Of a DNA stretch of 64,000 nucleotides, positions 9,790-18,591 are shown piece by piece. A model generated the notes under the pieces. That model made no database searches, was not told where the DNA came from, and worked only from the letters and a program-made list of their open reading frames with translations. Position numbers and translations under genes: made by a program. Every line of letters begins with the position of its first letter. The stretch's first letter is position 1. Source of the stretch: Salinimicrobium marinum (lineage in GTDB: Bacteria; Bacteroidota; Bacteroidia; Flavobacteriales; Flavobacteriaceae); NCBI RefSeq assembly GCF_014651535.1, contig NZ_BMXB01000017.1:1-64000 (forward strand), given 5' to 3'.

Positions 9790-10072
9790 AGAATATATCA
9801 CAATCGCCGAATTTTGTGCCTGTTACGAAATAGATCAATCTTTTGTGCTTGAACTGAACAATTACGGACTGGTACAAATCGTTACTGTTGAAGAAACACC
9901 TGCACTACCTGTAGAGCAGGTTCGGGATGTTGAGAAAATGCTACGGTTGCATTATGATCTTGAGATCAACCTGGCAGGAATAGATGCCATTTCTCATTTA
10001 CTCCGCCGGGTTTCCAGCCTTCAGGATGAAGTCAGAATCCTGCAAAATAAATTAAGACGCTATGAAGAATAA
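9779..10072 (+). CDS. cbpM: Chaperone modulator CbpM (MerR-like)
   Basis: A 97-residue protein with an N-terminal MerR-like helix-turn-helix ([21 protein letters not shown]) and a C-terminal amphipathic helix ending [18 protein letters not shown]. CbpM proteins bind the J domain of CbpA and block its action on DnaK. Its start overlaps the end of cbpA, giving translational coupling, the usual arrangement for this antagonist pair. Confidence 0.85.
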   Translation: MDPKEYITIAEFCACYEIDQSFVLELNNYGLVQIVTVEETPALPVEQVRDVEKMLRLHYDLEINLAGIDAISHLLRRVSSLQDEVRILQNKLRRYEE

Positions 10073-10094
10073 AAATTTAACCAATAAACCAACT

Positions 10095-10400
10095 ATGAAA
10101 TATTTTATGTATTTACTCTCAGGAATGGCCTTATTACTCAGCATTGCCTGTAACCAAACCAAATCTACCACTACAAATTCGATGGAGATCACCGGCACAA
10201 TTCAGGAACAGGGAATGACCTCCTATCAATACGGCACGCATACCCTCACAAATTCTGAAACTTTTTATGCGGTTAAAAGTGATTCTATTGATCTAAACAA
10301 TTATTTGAATGAGGAGGTAACCATTACTGCCGAAAAAGTAGAAGGTTATCCTGTAGACGGTGGCCCGGATTATTTAAGAGTGTTAAGTGTAGAGGAATAA
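10095..10400 (+). CDS. Small lipoprotein of unknown function
   Basis: A 101-residue predicted lipoprotein. The start at 10095 gives MKYFMYLLSGMALLLSIAC, a signal peptide with lipobox SIAC; the in-frame ATG at 10062, inside cbpM, would add a non-hydrophobic leader. The mature part resembles a small OB-like or bacterial NAD-binding-free beta domain (TITGTIQEQG..., EEVTITAEKVEGYPVDGGPDY), but no family is recognised. It probably shares the cbpA-cbpM transcript and ends before the terminator at 10502-10543. Confidence 0.65.
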   Translation: MKYFMYLLSGMALLLSIACNQTKSTTTNSMEITGTIQEQGMTSYQYGTHTLTNSETFYAVKSDSIDLNNYLNEEVTITAEKVEGYPVDGGPDYLRVLSVEE

Positions 10401-10417
10401 GACCCTTTTGGCAGGAG

Positions 10418-10492
10418 ATTTCTCCTTTCGTAGGAATGACAATCGTAAATCTAAACTGTCATTCTGAACGCCGCGCAGCGAAGTGAAAAATC
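10418..10492. repeat. Dispersed intergenic repeat (GTCATTCTGAACG family)
   Basis: Two facing motifs, CGTAGGAATGACA near 10430 and CTGTCATTCTGAACGCCGCG near 10457-10476 followed by CAGCGAAGTGAA. This imperfect inverted pair belongs to a short non-coding repeat type common in Flavobacteria genomes. A related motif lies near 639-652. Confidence 0.5.
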
Positions 10493-10501
10493 CAAAATAT
10501 A

Positions 10502-10543
10502 CCTCCTGCGGCTGAATAAAAATAGTTCGCAGGAGGTTTTTTT
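10502..10543 (+). terminator. Intrinsic terminator after the cbpA-cbpM operon
   Basis: A perfect 9-bp GC-rich stem (CCTCCTGCG at 10502-10510, CGCAGGAGG at 10528-10536) followed by seven T residues. It lies between the converging lipoprotein gene and purC. Confidence 0.85.
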
Positions 10544-10561
10544 AATTAAATTTCCTAATTA

Positions 10562-11509
10562 TTATCCTTTCAGATATTCCACCACATTTTGTTCAATGCG
10601 CTCTTCAATGTTGGAGATATCGGCTTTGATGAATTTATCTCCGGTGATTTGTTCGTAGAGTTCAATATATCTTTCAGAAACTGACTCAATATACTCTTCG
10701 CTCATTTCTGGAATCTGCTGGCCATCCTTTCCCTGAAATCCGTTTTCCATCAGCCATTCCCGCACAAATTCCTTGGAAAGCTGTTTTTGGGGTTTATTTT
10801 CAGCTAATCTCTGAAGATAACTTTCAGCATAAAAATAACGGGAAGAATCGGGAGTGTGGATCTCATCAATTAAAACGATCTTTCCCTCTTTGGTTTTTCC
10901 GAATTCATATTTCGTGTCGACAAGGATCAATCCATTGTCTTTTGCCATTTCACTACCTCTTAAAAACAATTGTCTAGTGTAGTATTCCAGCTCATTAAAA
11001 TCTTCTTCAGAAACAATTCCCTGTGCAAGGATCTCTTCCCTGGAAATATCTTCATCATGAGAGCCATTCGCAGCCTTCGTGGTAGGCGTAATAATAGGAG
11101 CCCCAAAAGCTTCATTTTCCTTCATCCCATCAGGCATGCTGATACCACATAACTCCCTTTTTCCGTTCTTATATTCTCTTGCAGCGTGTCCTGCTAAATA
11201 TCCGCGAATTACCATTTCTACCTTAAAAGGTACACAGTTTTCGCCCACTGCCACATTAGGATCGGGCGTAGCAGTTAGCCAGTTGGGAACAACGTCTTCT
11301 GTCGCCTTCATCATCTTGGTGGCGAGCTGATTAAGGATTTGTCCTTTGTAAGGAATTCCTTTTGGCATCACCACATCAAAAGCAGAAAGTCTGTCGGTCA
11401 CCACCATCACCAGCCTGTCATTTTCAAGGGTGTAGACATCTCTTACTTTTCCTTTATAAACAGATTTTTGTCCCGGAAAATTATAATTCGTTTTAGTTAG
11501 AGTATTCAT
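10562..11509 (-). CDS. purC: Phosphoribosylaminoimidazolesuccinocarboxamide synthase (SAICAR synthase)
   Basis: A 315-residue PurC, joining CAIR and aspartate with ATP in step eight of purine synthesis. Family signatures are YKGKVRDVY (near 18), [15 protein letters not shown] (near 34), [16 protein letters not shown] (near 98) and LVDTKYEFG (near 196), followed by [12 protein letters not shown]. The long form (over 300 residues) is usual in Bacteroidota and yeast rather than the short 240-residue E. coli form. phoH follows upstream on the same strand with a 65-base gap, so co-transcription is possible. Confidence 0.95.
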   Translation of the reverse strand: MNTLTKTNYNFPGQKSVYKGKVRDVYTLENDRLVMVVTDRLSAFDVVMPKGIPYKGQILNQLATKMMKATEDVVPNWLTATPDPNVAVGENCVPFKVEMVIRGYLAGHAAREYKNGKRELCGISMPDGMKENEAFGAPIITPTTKAANGSHDEDISREEILAQGIVSEEDFNELEYYTRQLFLRGSEMAKDNGLILVDTKYEFGKTKEGKIVLIDEIHTPDSSRYFYAESYLQRLAENKPQKQLSKEFVREWLMENGFQGKDGQQIPEMSEEYIESVSERYIELYEQITGDKFIKADISNIEERIEQNVVEYLKG

Positions 11510-11574
11510 TTAAAATGATCTTTTTTGTTTAAAAACCCACCTATAGTGAGCAGGTGGGGCTGTAAATTTCTTTT

Positions 11575-12525
11575 CTAATCGTTTTCAATAGTCTTGTAAG
11601 CTGCAATAATTTCCTTCACCAGCCTGTGTCGTATTACATCTTTATCATCCAGATAAATTATACCCACTCCAGATACATCTTTAAGCACCAGGATAGCTTC
11701 TTTTAATCCCGAAACTACTCTTCTTGGCAAATCGATTTGTCCAGGATCACCTGTCACCATAAATTTTGCATTCTTTCCCATTCGGGTAAGGAACATTTTC
11801 ATTTGAGCATGTGTGGTATTCTGAGCTTCATCAAGAATAACAAAAGCGTTATCAAGGGTACGGCCTCGCATAAATGCCAGGGGTGCTATTTGAATGGTTC
11901 CGTTTTCGATGAAATTTTCAAGTCTTTCGGGAGGGATCATATCTCGCAGCGCATCGTACAAAGGCTGCATGTATGGGTCCAGCTTTTCTTTAAGATCACC
12001 GGGAAGGAATCCGAGGTTTTCCCCCGCTTCCACGGCCGGCCTCGTTAAAATAATTCTTTTTACCTGCTTCTCTTTTAAAGCTTTCACCGCTAAAGCAACG
12101 CCAGTATAGGTTTTTCCTGTTCCCGCAGGCCCAATAGCAAAAACCATATCGTTTTTACGCATAAGATCCACGAGCTTGCGTTGATTCGCAGTTTGAGGAC
12201 GTATCATCCTGCCGCTCACCCCATGAACCAGCACTTCGCCGCTTTCCACCGGAGTCTCATAATCTTCTTTGCTCTGGCTGGTTAAAACACGCTCAATGAC
12301 ATTTTCATCAAGTTTATTGAATTTCCCGAAGTGATCCATCAGCATATTGAAACGCTTATCGAATTCTTCCAGAAGATCTTCATCTCCAAATACCTTTATT
12401 TTATTTCCCCGGGCCACAATTTTTAGTTTCGGGAAGTACTTTTTTAAAAGCTCAATATTTACGTTGTGTTGCCCGAAAAATTCCCTTGGGTTTATTTCCG
12501 AAAGTTCGATGATAAGTTCGTTCAA
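11575..12525 (-). CDS. PhoH family P-loop ATPase
   Basis: A 316-residue PhoH-like protein. The N-terminal part (about 1-100) resembles a KH-like nucleic-acid-binding region. Walker A is GPAGTGKTY near 131-139 and Walker B lies in AFVILDEAQNTT near 226-237. PhoH proteins are linked to RNA metabolism and ribosome-associated functions, but no precise reaction is proven. A plausible leftward -7 box (TAAGTTTG on the minus strand) sits at 12579-12586, about 55 bases upstream of the start. Confidence 0.9.
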   Translation of the reverse strand: MNELIIELSEINPREFFGQHNVNIELLKKYFPKLKIVARGNKIKVFGDEDLLEEFDKRFNMLMDHFGKFNKLDENVIERVLTSQSKEDYETPVESGEVLVHGVSGRMIRPQTANQRKLVDLMRKNDMVFAIGPAGTGKTYTGVALAVKALKEKQVKRIILTRPAVEAGENLGFLPGDLKEKLDPYMQPLYDALRDMIPPERLENFIENGTIQIAPLAFMRGRTLDNAFVILDEAQNTTHAQMKMFLTRMGKNAKFMVTGDPGQIDLPRRVVSGLKEAILVLKDVSGVGIIYLDDKDVIRHRLVKEIIAAYKTIEND

Positions 12526-12632
12526 AAGCCGGCTGATTTTATTTAATAGTTGAGTTTTTTATCTTTAGATTTGCATTACAAACTTAGGAAAAATAAAGGT
12601 TTAAGATAACAAAAATATTTCAACAATTGCCC

Positions 12633-13460
12633 ATGGCTATTATTACTTTAACAACAGATTTTGGGGAAAAAGATCATTTCGCAGGGGCAGTTAAAGGAGC
12701 AATTTACAGTGAACTTGAAACGGTAAAAATCGTCGATATTTCCCATTCTGTTGCTCCCTTCCATATCACTGAAGCTTCCTACATCATTAAAAATGCCTAC
12801 AAAAGTTTTCCTGAAGGTACCATTCATATCATTGGAATTGATTCTGAATTAACTCCGGAAAACCGACATATTGCACTAAAGCTCGACGGCCACTATTTTA
12901 TCTGTGCCAACAACGGAATCCTTTCATTGATTGCTTCGGAATTTGTTCCGGAAAAAATCGTGGAGATCAACATCCACAATAAAGTGGACACCAATTTCCC
13001 TGTGCTTGACGTTTTTGTAAAGGTGGCAGGACATCTAGCCCGGGGCGGAACTCTGGAGGTAATTGGAAAAACAATTACGAAAATTAAACAACTGAAGGAA
13101 ACAGAACCTTACTGCAATACAGAACAGAATCAGATCAAAGGAAATGTACTCTATATAGATAACTACGGAAATGTAATTACCAACATTACCCGAAAACTTT
13201 TTGATAAAATAGGCAAAGGCAGAAATTTTGTAATGCGCGCAAGAACGGCAACTTTTACTGAAATTTTTGAAACCTACAGCGATGCTATTAATTTCAATGT
13301 GGAGAAAGTGAACCGGGAAGATGGTAAAAAATTAGCCATTTTTAATTCCGGAGGATATATTGAACTTGCAATTTATAAGAGTAATCCCAGTACCGTTGGA
13401 AGCGCCTCCAGTCTTTTCGGATTAGAATGGCGGGATACGGTGACAATAAATTTTGATTAG
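12633..13460 (+). CDS. SAM hydrolase (DUF62; SAM-dependent chlorinase/fluorinase superfamily)
   Basis: A 275-residue DUF62 protein. Characterised relatives hydrolyse S-adenosylmethionine to adenosine and methionine using hydroxide, while fluorinases and chlorinases form a small branch. The signature TLTTDFGEKDHFAGAVKGAI starts at residue 4; NNGILSL and YIDNYGNVITNI follow in the middle. The ATG at 12633 is preferred over an upstream TTG because it places the beta-strand start correctly. It is divergent from phoH. Confidence 0.87.
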   Translation: MAIITLTTDFGEKDHFAGAVKGAIYSELETVKIVDISHSVAPFHITEASYIIKNAYKSFPEGTIHIIGIDSELTPENRHIALKLDGHYFICANNGILSLIASEFVPEKIVEINIHNKVDTNFPVLDVFVKVAGHLARGGTLEVIGKTITKIKQLKETEPYCNTEQNQIKGNVLYIDNYGNVITNITRKLFDKIGKGRNFVMRARTATFTEIFETYSDAINFNVEKVNREDGKKLAIFNSGGYIELAIYKSNPSTVGSASSLFGLEWRDTVTINFD

Positions 13461-13507
13461 AAAATTCCAGGTGCAACTTGAAAACTGAGCCTGATAGTTT
13501 TCTGAAG

Positions 13508-13997
13508 CACGAGCTGGACGCTTGCGCTTTTTAAAATAAAAAAATAAATGCTGATACGAATAGTGAAAATGACTTTTGATCCTAAGGAAGTTGAAAACTT
13601 CCAGCAGTTGTTCGATCGTAATAAAAATAAGATCCGGAGTTTTGAAGGTTGTAATCACCTGGAGTTACTAAGAGGCAAGAACGACACCAATATCTTTTTT
13701 ACCTACAGTTACTGGGATGATGAATCGGCATTAAATGAGTATAGGCATTCAGATCTTTTCAATGAAGTATGGGCAGAAACAAAAGTGTTGTTTTCCGCAA
13801 AACCGGAAGCCTGGAGTGTTGACAGAATAACGACTCTGGAATAATTTTCAAGAAGGGAGGCACGAGCGGGGCATTCGATTAGAAAGACTGAAATTAAATT
13901 TAGGTCCAGGTTTTGATAAGATTTGAGCGGGACGCTCAATCGAACAGTTTGGAATTAGAAATATGAAATAAAAAGCGCCGAGCGGGACGCTCGCACC
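13508..13997. repeat. Degenerate copies of a GAGCGGGACGCTC hairpin repeat
   Basis: Four related short motifs surround the small ABM gene: GAGCTGGACGCTTGCGCT at 13511-13528, CACGAGCGGGGCATTCGAT at 13861-13879, GAGCGGGACGCTCAATCG at 13925-13942 and GAGCGGGACGCTCGCACC at 13980-13997. The last two hold a 5-bp inverted repeat GAGCG/CGCTC. They look like REP-type dispersed elements. Confidence 0.55.
13548..13844 (+). CDS. Antibiotic biosynthesis monooxygenase (ABM) domain protein
   Basis: A 98-residue dimeric alpha/beta-barrel protein of the ABM superfamily. It has the typical order: LIRIVKMTFDPKEVENF, a central IRSFEGCNHLELLRG and the FFTYSYWDDESALNEYRHSDLF helix region. Members include quinol monooxygenases and heme-degrading enzymes, but single-domain forms like this are mostly uncharacterised. 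It stands alone, bounded on both sides by short dispersed repeats. Confidence 0.8.
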   Translation: MLIRIVKMTFDPKEVENFQQLFDRNKNKIRSFEGCNHLELLRGKNDTNIFFTYSYWDDESALNEYRHSDLFNEVWAETKVLFSAKPEAWSVDRITTLE

Positions 13998-14054
13998 GCA
14001 TTGGAAATTGGAATTAAATCACAGTTTACGTAATACATTATACAATTTAACAGC

Positions 14055-14786
14055 GTGTTTGCACTACTAAAAAAAGAAATAAACTCCTTCTTTTCCTCTC
14101 CTATCGGGTATCTCGTGATAGGATTATTTCTGGTGGTGAACGGGCTTTTTTTATGGGTTTTTCAGGGAAGCTATAATATACTGGATAGCGGATTTGCAGA
14201 TCTCTCTCCGTTTTTTACACTCGCTCCGTGGATCTTCCTTTTTTTGATTCCGGCGGTGACAATGAAAAGCTTTTCCGAAGAGTTTAAACAGGGAACCCTG
14301 GAACTGCTACTTACAAGGCCTATCACAAAATGGGAACTGGTACTTGGAAAATATTTCGGATCACTACTATTGATCCTACTTGCGCTGCTGCCCACTCTCA
14401 TTTATGTAGTGACCATTTACAATCTCGGAAATCCTGAAGGAAACCTCGATTCCGGAGCTATAATAGGTTCATATATCGGATTAATATTTCTTGGTGCTAG
14501 TTATGCTGCCATTGGATTGTTTACTTCCAGTCTCACCGAAAATCAAATAGTAGCTTTTATTCTGGCGGTGTTTTTATGCTTCGTTTGTTTCTTCGCATTT
14601 GAAGGACTGGCTGGTCTCAACCTTTTCACCGCAGGAAGTTTCGGATTGGAAGACCTCGGCATCAGTTCCCACTACGACAGCATTAGCAGAGGAGTAATAG
14701 ATACGCGTGATATAATTTACTTTTTCAGTTTTATTGTTTTCTTTCTGGCGTTGACGAAATTCAGCATAAATAATTCAAAGCGATGA
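14055..14786 (+). CDS. gldF: Gliding motility ABC transporter permease GldF
   Basis: A 243-residue ABC-2-type permease with six predicted membrane helices, starting with GTG. It carries the GldF hallmarks FFSSPIGYLVIGLFLVVNG and PAVTMKSFSEEFKQGTLELLLTRP. In Flavobacteria, GldF, GldG and the ATPase GldA form a transporter needed for gliding; GldA is usually encoded elsewhere, as here. gldG overlaps its end by four bases (ATGA), so the two are co-translated. Confidence 0.93.
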   Translation: MFALLKKEINSFFSSPIGYLVIGLFLVVNGLFLWVFQGSYNILDSGFADLSPFFTLAPWIFLFLIPAVTMKSFSEEFKQGTLELLLTRPITKWELVLGKYFGSLLLILLALLPTLIYVVTIYNLGNPEGNLDSGAIIGSYIGLIFLGASYAAIGLFTSSLTENQIVAFILAVFLCFVCFFAFEGLAGLNLFTAGSFGLEDLGISSHYDSISRGVIDTRDIIYFFSFIVFFLALTKFSINNSKR

Positions 14787-16459
14787 AAAATAGCAACTCC
14801 AATATCGTAAAGGGGATTATCCTATTGGTAGTGCTGGTGGTAGTAAACATCATTTCCTATTTCTTTTTTGAACGTTTTGATCTCACTGAAGACAACAGGT
14901 ACACCCTCTCCCCTGCCGCAAAAGAAATTATTGCTGAAGCAGAATCTCCAATCATTGTAGATGTTTTCCTGAAAGGAGATTTTCCGCCGGAATTTAAAAG
15001 GCTGCAAATGGAAACCCGGCAGTTGCTCGAAGAATTTGCGGCGTATAATCCCAACATTAAATTCAACTTTGTGAATCCGTTGGAAGAAGGTGGAGATGCG
15101 AATGAAATTGGAACAGAATTCTATGATATGGGCATGACTCCCGCCCGAATTAATGTAGTGGAGAACGGAAGGACAACTGAGGCTATCATTTTTCCCTGGG
15201 CCATGGCCAACTATAAAAACCAGAGTGTTGCTATTCCACTTCTGAAAAATAAAATGGGCGCCACTACCGAAGAACGGGTAGAAAGTTCTGTACAACAACT
15301 GGAATATGCCTTTGCCGATGGTTTTAGCAAACTGGTGAACCCAAAACGAAAGAAAATTGCTGTAATGAGAGGCAACGGCGAACTGCCCGATGCCAACATT
15401 GCAGATTTTATACGCAGCCTTCAGGAGTATTATTTTATTGCTCCGTTCACCCTGGATTCTGCAGCTGTGAATCCACAGAAAACGCTGGAAGACCTCAAGG
15501 AGTATGATCTTGTTATTGAAGCTAAACCTACAGAAGCATTTTCAGAAGAAGAAAAATACGTGCTGGATCAATACCTTATGAACGGCGGAACAGCCCTTTG
15601 GATGGTAGAACATGTGGCGATGGAAACAGACAGCCTTTTTAGTCAGTCTGGAGCTGCTATAGCCCTGCCACGAGATCTAAATCTGGGGGATTTCTTCTTT
15701 AAGTATGGTCTACGAATAAATCCGGCGCTGGTAAAGGACATTTTCTCTGCCCCTATTATTCTGGCCAGTGGAAGTGGAAATAATACGAATTTTAATCCGT
15801 ATCCATGGTTTTACTTTCCGCTGAGTTCTTCTCCGGGAGATCATGCAATTATAAATAATATTGAAGCAGTTCGGTTTAAGTACGCCAGTCCCATAGATCT
15901 CCTGCAAAATGATATTAAAAAAACGGTGATGCTTTCCAGCTCCCCTTCCTCTAAGCTAGAAGGAGTCCCAATAGAGATTAGTCTGGATCAAATTACTGCT
16001 CAACCCGATCCCGAAGAATACACTGCAGGCGAACTACCCCTGGCTGTTTTACTGGAAGGCAGTTTTACTTCGGTATATGAAAACAGGATCACACCTTTTG
16101 AGGTTGAGAAGCCGCTGGAAAGGGGAAAAGAAACAAAAATGCTGGTAATTTCTGACGGAGATGTGGTGAAAAATGACCTTCAGCGAGGCGAACCTATGGA
16201 ACTCGGTTTTGATCCCTATACCGGAAATACCTACGGAAACAAAGAATTCCTTCTTAACGCCGTCAATTACCTCATGGATGATACCGGATTAGTAGACATT
16301 CGGTCTAAAGAAGTCTCTATAGCATTTCTTGATCTTCAGGAAGCAGACGAGGAAAGAACTTTTTGGCAGGTTATAAATATTCTGGTTCCGGTTCTTTTGC
16401 TGGGAGCTTTTGCCGGTTTATTTATTTACCTCAGAAAAAGAAAATACGTGCGTCCCTAG
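14783..16459 (+). CDS. gldG: Gliding motility ABC transporter substrate-binding subunit GldG
   Basis: A 558-residue GldG. It has an N-terminal membrane helix (about 9-29), a long periplasmic region with the ABC-type uncharacterised transport-like fold (VERFDLTEDNRYTLSP near 30; IVDVFLKGDFPPEFKRL near 57) and a C-terminal membrane helix (about 527-548) ending in basic residues. It overlaps gldF by four bases. Together with GldA these form the Gld transporter linked to cell gliding. Confidence 0.92.
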   Translation: MKNSNSNIVKGIILLVVLVVVNIISYFFFERFDLTEDNRYTLSPAAKEIIAEAESPIIVDVFLKGDFPPEFKRLQMETRQLLEEFAAYNPNIKFNFVNPLEEGGDANEIGTEFYDMGMTPARINVVENGRTTEAIIFPWAMANYKNQSVAIPLLKNKMGATTEERVESSVQQLEYAFADGFSKLVNPKRKKIAVMRGNGELPDANIADFIRSLQEYYFIAPFTLDSAAVNPQKTLEDLKEYDLVIEAKPTEAFSEEEKYVLDQYLMNGGTALWMVEHVAMETDSLFSQSGAAIALPRDLNLGDFFFKYGLRINPALVKDIFSAPIILASGSGNNTNFNPYPWFYFPLSSSPGDHAIINNIEAVRFKYASPIDLLQNDIKKTVMLSSSPSSKLEGVPIEISLDQITAQPDPEEYTAGELPLAVLLEGSFTSVYENRITPFEVEKPLERGKETKMLVISDGDVVKNDLQRGEPMELGFDPYTGNTYGNKEFLLNAVNYLMDDTGLVDIRSKEVSIAFLDLQEADEERTFWQVINILVPVLLLGAFAGLFIYLRKRKYVRP

Positions 16460-16680
16460 AATTTCAGACCTTAAAAATTTTCCGAAGAATTAAATGCTTA
16501 ATTAAGCACGAGATGCTGCTTATTAACAATAAACATAATTGAAAATCTTACAAACTACTGATAGTAAAACACATATACGCTATCATTTCTATAATTCTGT
16601 TAATAAAATAAGCAGCCCTGAAAGGCTAATTTTAAAGGATTAAGATATATTTGTAGTTAGAATAACATATCACAAAGCCA
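16460..16680. promoter_or_regulatory. gldG-dnaN intergenic region with dnaN promoter candidate
   Basis: A perfect 14-base palindrome TGCTTAATTAAGCA lies at 16495-16508. A good -7 box TATATTTG lies at 16646-16653, about 28 bases before the dnaN ATG; a matching -33 box is not obvious. Confidence 0.5.
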
Positions 16681-17799
16681 ATGAAATTTATTGTATCAAG
16701 CACTTATTTGCTGAAACAGCTTCAAATACTTGGAGGAGTCATTAACAACAACAATACTCTTCCTATTCTGGACAACTTTTTATTCGATTTAAATCAGGAT
16801 GAATTAACGGTTTCAGCATCAGACCTGGAAACCACCATGTCCACAAAGCTAAAGGTAGAATCAGAATCTGAAGGAAAAATTGCAGTTCCGGCACGTCTTT
16901 TACTGGATACGCTAAAAACTTTTCCAGAGCAGCCACTAACCTTCGTAGTTGAAGATAACAACACGATCGAGCTGAGTTCGAATCATGGTAAATATGCATT
17001 GGCCTATGCCAGTGGCGAGGAATTCCCAAAGGCAGTGAATCTTGAGGATCCCAGCAGTACGCAGCTACAGGGAGATGTTTTGGCCACCGCCATTAGTAAA
17101 ACCATTTTTGCATCTGGGAATGATGATTTAAGGCCAGTAATGAGCGGAGTATTCTTTCAGTTCACCCAGGAAAACCTGACTTTTGTGGCTACCGATGCTC
17201 ATAAACTGGTTAAATATTCAAGGGAAGATATTGCAGCGTCACAAACTGCTGAATTTATCATGCCTAAAAAGCCTTTGAACCTTTTAAAAGGAATACTTTC
17301 CGGGGCAGACAGTGATGTATTGATCGAGTACAACGAATCAAATGCCAAATTCACTTTTGACGATACCACGCTGGTTTGTCGTCTTATTGACGGAAAATAT
17401 CCGAACTACGAAGCCGTGATACCGAAAGAAAATCCAAATAAATTAGTTATTGACAGAGGACAATTTTTGAGTTCTGTAAAAAGGGTTTCTATTTTTTCCA
17501 ATAAAACCACTCACCAGGTACGTTTGAAAATTGCGGGAGCCGAATTAAATATTTCTGCGGAAGATGTTGATTACAGCAATAAAGCTGAAGAGCGTCTTAC
17601 CTGTTCTTACCAGGGAGATGATATGCAAATAGGTTTTAACTCACGTTTCCTAACTGAAATGCTTTCAAATCTGAATGCAAATGAAGTTCAGCTGGAAATG
17701 AGTCTTCCTAACCGCGCCGGAATCTTAACTCCTGTCGACGGACTTGATGATGGGGAAAAAGTGACTATGCTGGTAATGCCGGTGATGTTGAATAGTTAG
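16681..17799 (+). CDS. dnaN: DNA polymerase III beta subunit (sliding clamp)
   Basis: A 372-residue beta clamp made of three repeated domains, which encircles DNA and tethers polymerase III and repair enzymes. Recognisable elements are the N-terminal MKFIVSSTYLLKQLQ, VPARLLLDTLKTFP near 77, FVATDAHKLVKY near 173, and the C-terminal MLVMPVMLN, matching the conserved MPMRL-like tail. dnaN is not beside dnaA here, as is usual for Flavobacteria. It ends at a bidirectional terminator. Confidence 0.96.
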   Translation: MKFIVSSTYLLKQLQILGGVINNNNTLPILDNFLFDLNQDELTVSASDLETTMSTKLKVESESEGKIAVPARLLLDTLKTFPEQPLTFVVEDNNTIELSSNHGKYALAYASGEEFPKAVNLEDPSSTQLQGDVLATAISKTIFASGNDDLRPVMSGVFFQFTQENLTFVATDAHKLVKYSREDIAASQTAEFIMPKKPLNLLKGILSGADSDVLIEYNESNAKFTFDDTTLVCRLIDGKYPNYEAVIPKENPNKLVIDRGQFLSSVKRVSIFSNKTTHQVRLKIAGAELNISAEDVDYSNKAEERLTCSYQGDDMQIGFNSRFLTEMLSNLNANEVQLEMSLPNRAGILTPVDGLDDGEKVTMLVMPVMLNS

Positions 17800-17826
17800 A
17801 CTTGAAATCTTAGATTTGAGTAAAAT

Positions 17827-17865
17827 AAAAACCCTGTTAGGAAATCTAATAGGGTTTTCTTTTTT
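17827..17865. terminator. Bidirectional intrinsic terminator between dnaN and the DUF4870 gene
   Basis: A 13-14 bp stem with one G-U pair (AAAACCCTGTTAG and CTAATAGGGTTTT) has T-rich tracts on both strands. It can serve the converging dnaN and DUF4870 genes. Confidence 0.8.
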
Positions 17866-17893
17866 AACTCCTTAGGAGGAGTTGGGGAAGAAA

Positions 17894-18235
17894 TTATTTA
17901 AGTATCTCTATGGTCAAAGGATAGGAAGGAATTTCTCCATTGCTCACTTTGATAGCGTTAATTATCGGAAAAATCAGAACCATAAGTCCGATGATTATTA
18001 AAATCAGAATTCCCAATCCGAAAAGCAGCATTAACGGAATAGCAATAATACTGTAGATAAACATACTTATCTGGAAGTTGATGATCATTTTTCCGTGGGC
18101 ATCCATGCCCAGTACTTTATCTTTTTGGGTAAGCCAGATGATCAACGGAACAATAAATCCGCCTATTCCCGTCACCAAATCCAGCAACTGGCTCAAGTGG
18201 GTCAACATTAAAAGTTGTTTGTCTTCTCTCATCAT
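17894..18235 (-). CDS. DUF4870 domain-containing membrane protein
   Basis: A 113-residue protein with three hydrophobic segments (about 18-36, 53-75 and 77-95). It has the DUF4870 (Tic20-like) pattern: THLSQLLDLVTGIGGFIVPLIIWLTQKDK, then MDAHGKMIINFQISMFIY. Tic20-like proteins are small four-helix membrane proteins with no proven bacterial role. Monocistronic. Confidence 0.88.
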   Translation of the reverse strand: MMREDKQLLMLTHLSQLLDLVTGIGGFIVPLIIWLTQKDKVLGMDAHGKMIINFQISMFIYSIIAIPLMLLFGLGILILIIIGLMVLIFPIINAIKVSNGEIPSYPLTIEILK

Positions 18236-18579
18236 AATAGTTTGTTTTGGTTAGTAGTTACTCAACTTTAGTTTCTCCAACCGGAGAAATTAAGTAGTTT
18301 GTTTTACCTAGTACTAATAAGACGATGAGAAATGAGGTTTGTTACAAGGTTTAGTAAAAAAAGATCTCAGGAGTATTAGACCTTGAAATAAATTCAGGGT
18401 GCCAACTCTACCCTCCCCTCCTTAAGTCGTGCTGAACTTGTTTCAGCATCTCATGTTACATAGCCTGAATAAATTCAGGGTGACGGCCTATAATAACCGC
18501 TTATGTCGTGTCTAATACTCCTCAAACGAATCTCCAACTTCTTCCTATCCTCTCTTTTTACTTTTTCCCGATTTAGGGC
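18236..18579. repeat. Intergenic region with dispersed repeats of the TGAACTTGTTTCA family
   Basis: Contains TGAAATAAATTCAGGGTG near 18384, GTGCTGAACTTGTTTCAGCATC at about 18429-18450 and TGAATAAATTCAGGGTGACG near 18463. These belong to the same family as the segment found inside mnmE at 19567-19592. No gene is visible. Confidence 0.6.
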
Positions 18580-18591
18580 TACCTTTGCCCC
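18580..18591 (+). promoter_or_regulatory. mnmE -7 promoter box, likely leaderless transcript
   Basis: TACCTTTG at 18580-18587 matches the Bacteroidota -7 consensus TAnnTTTG and ends only four bases before the mnmE ATG. Transcription would start at or within a few bases of the start codon. Confidence 0.5.
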
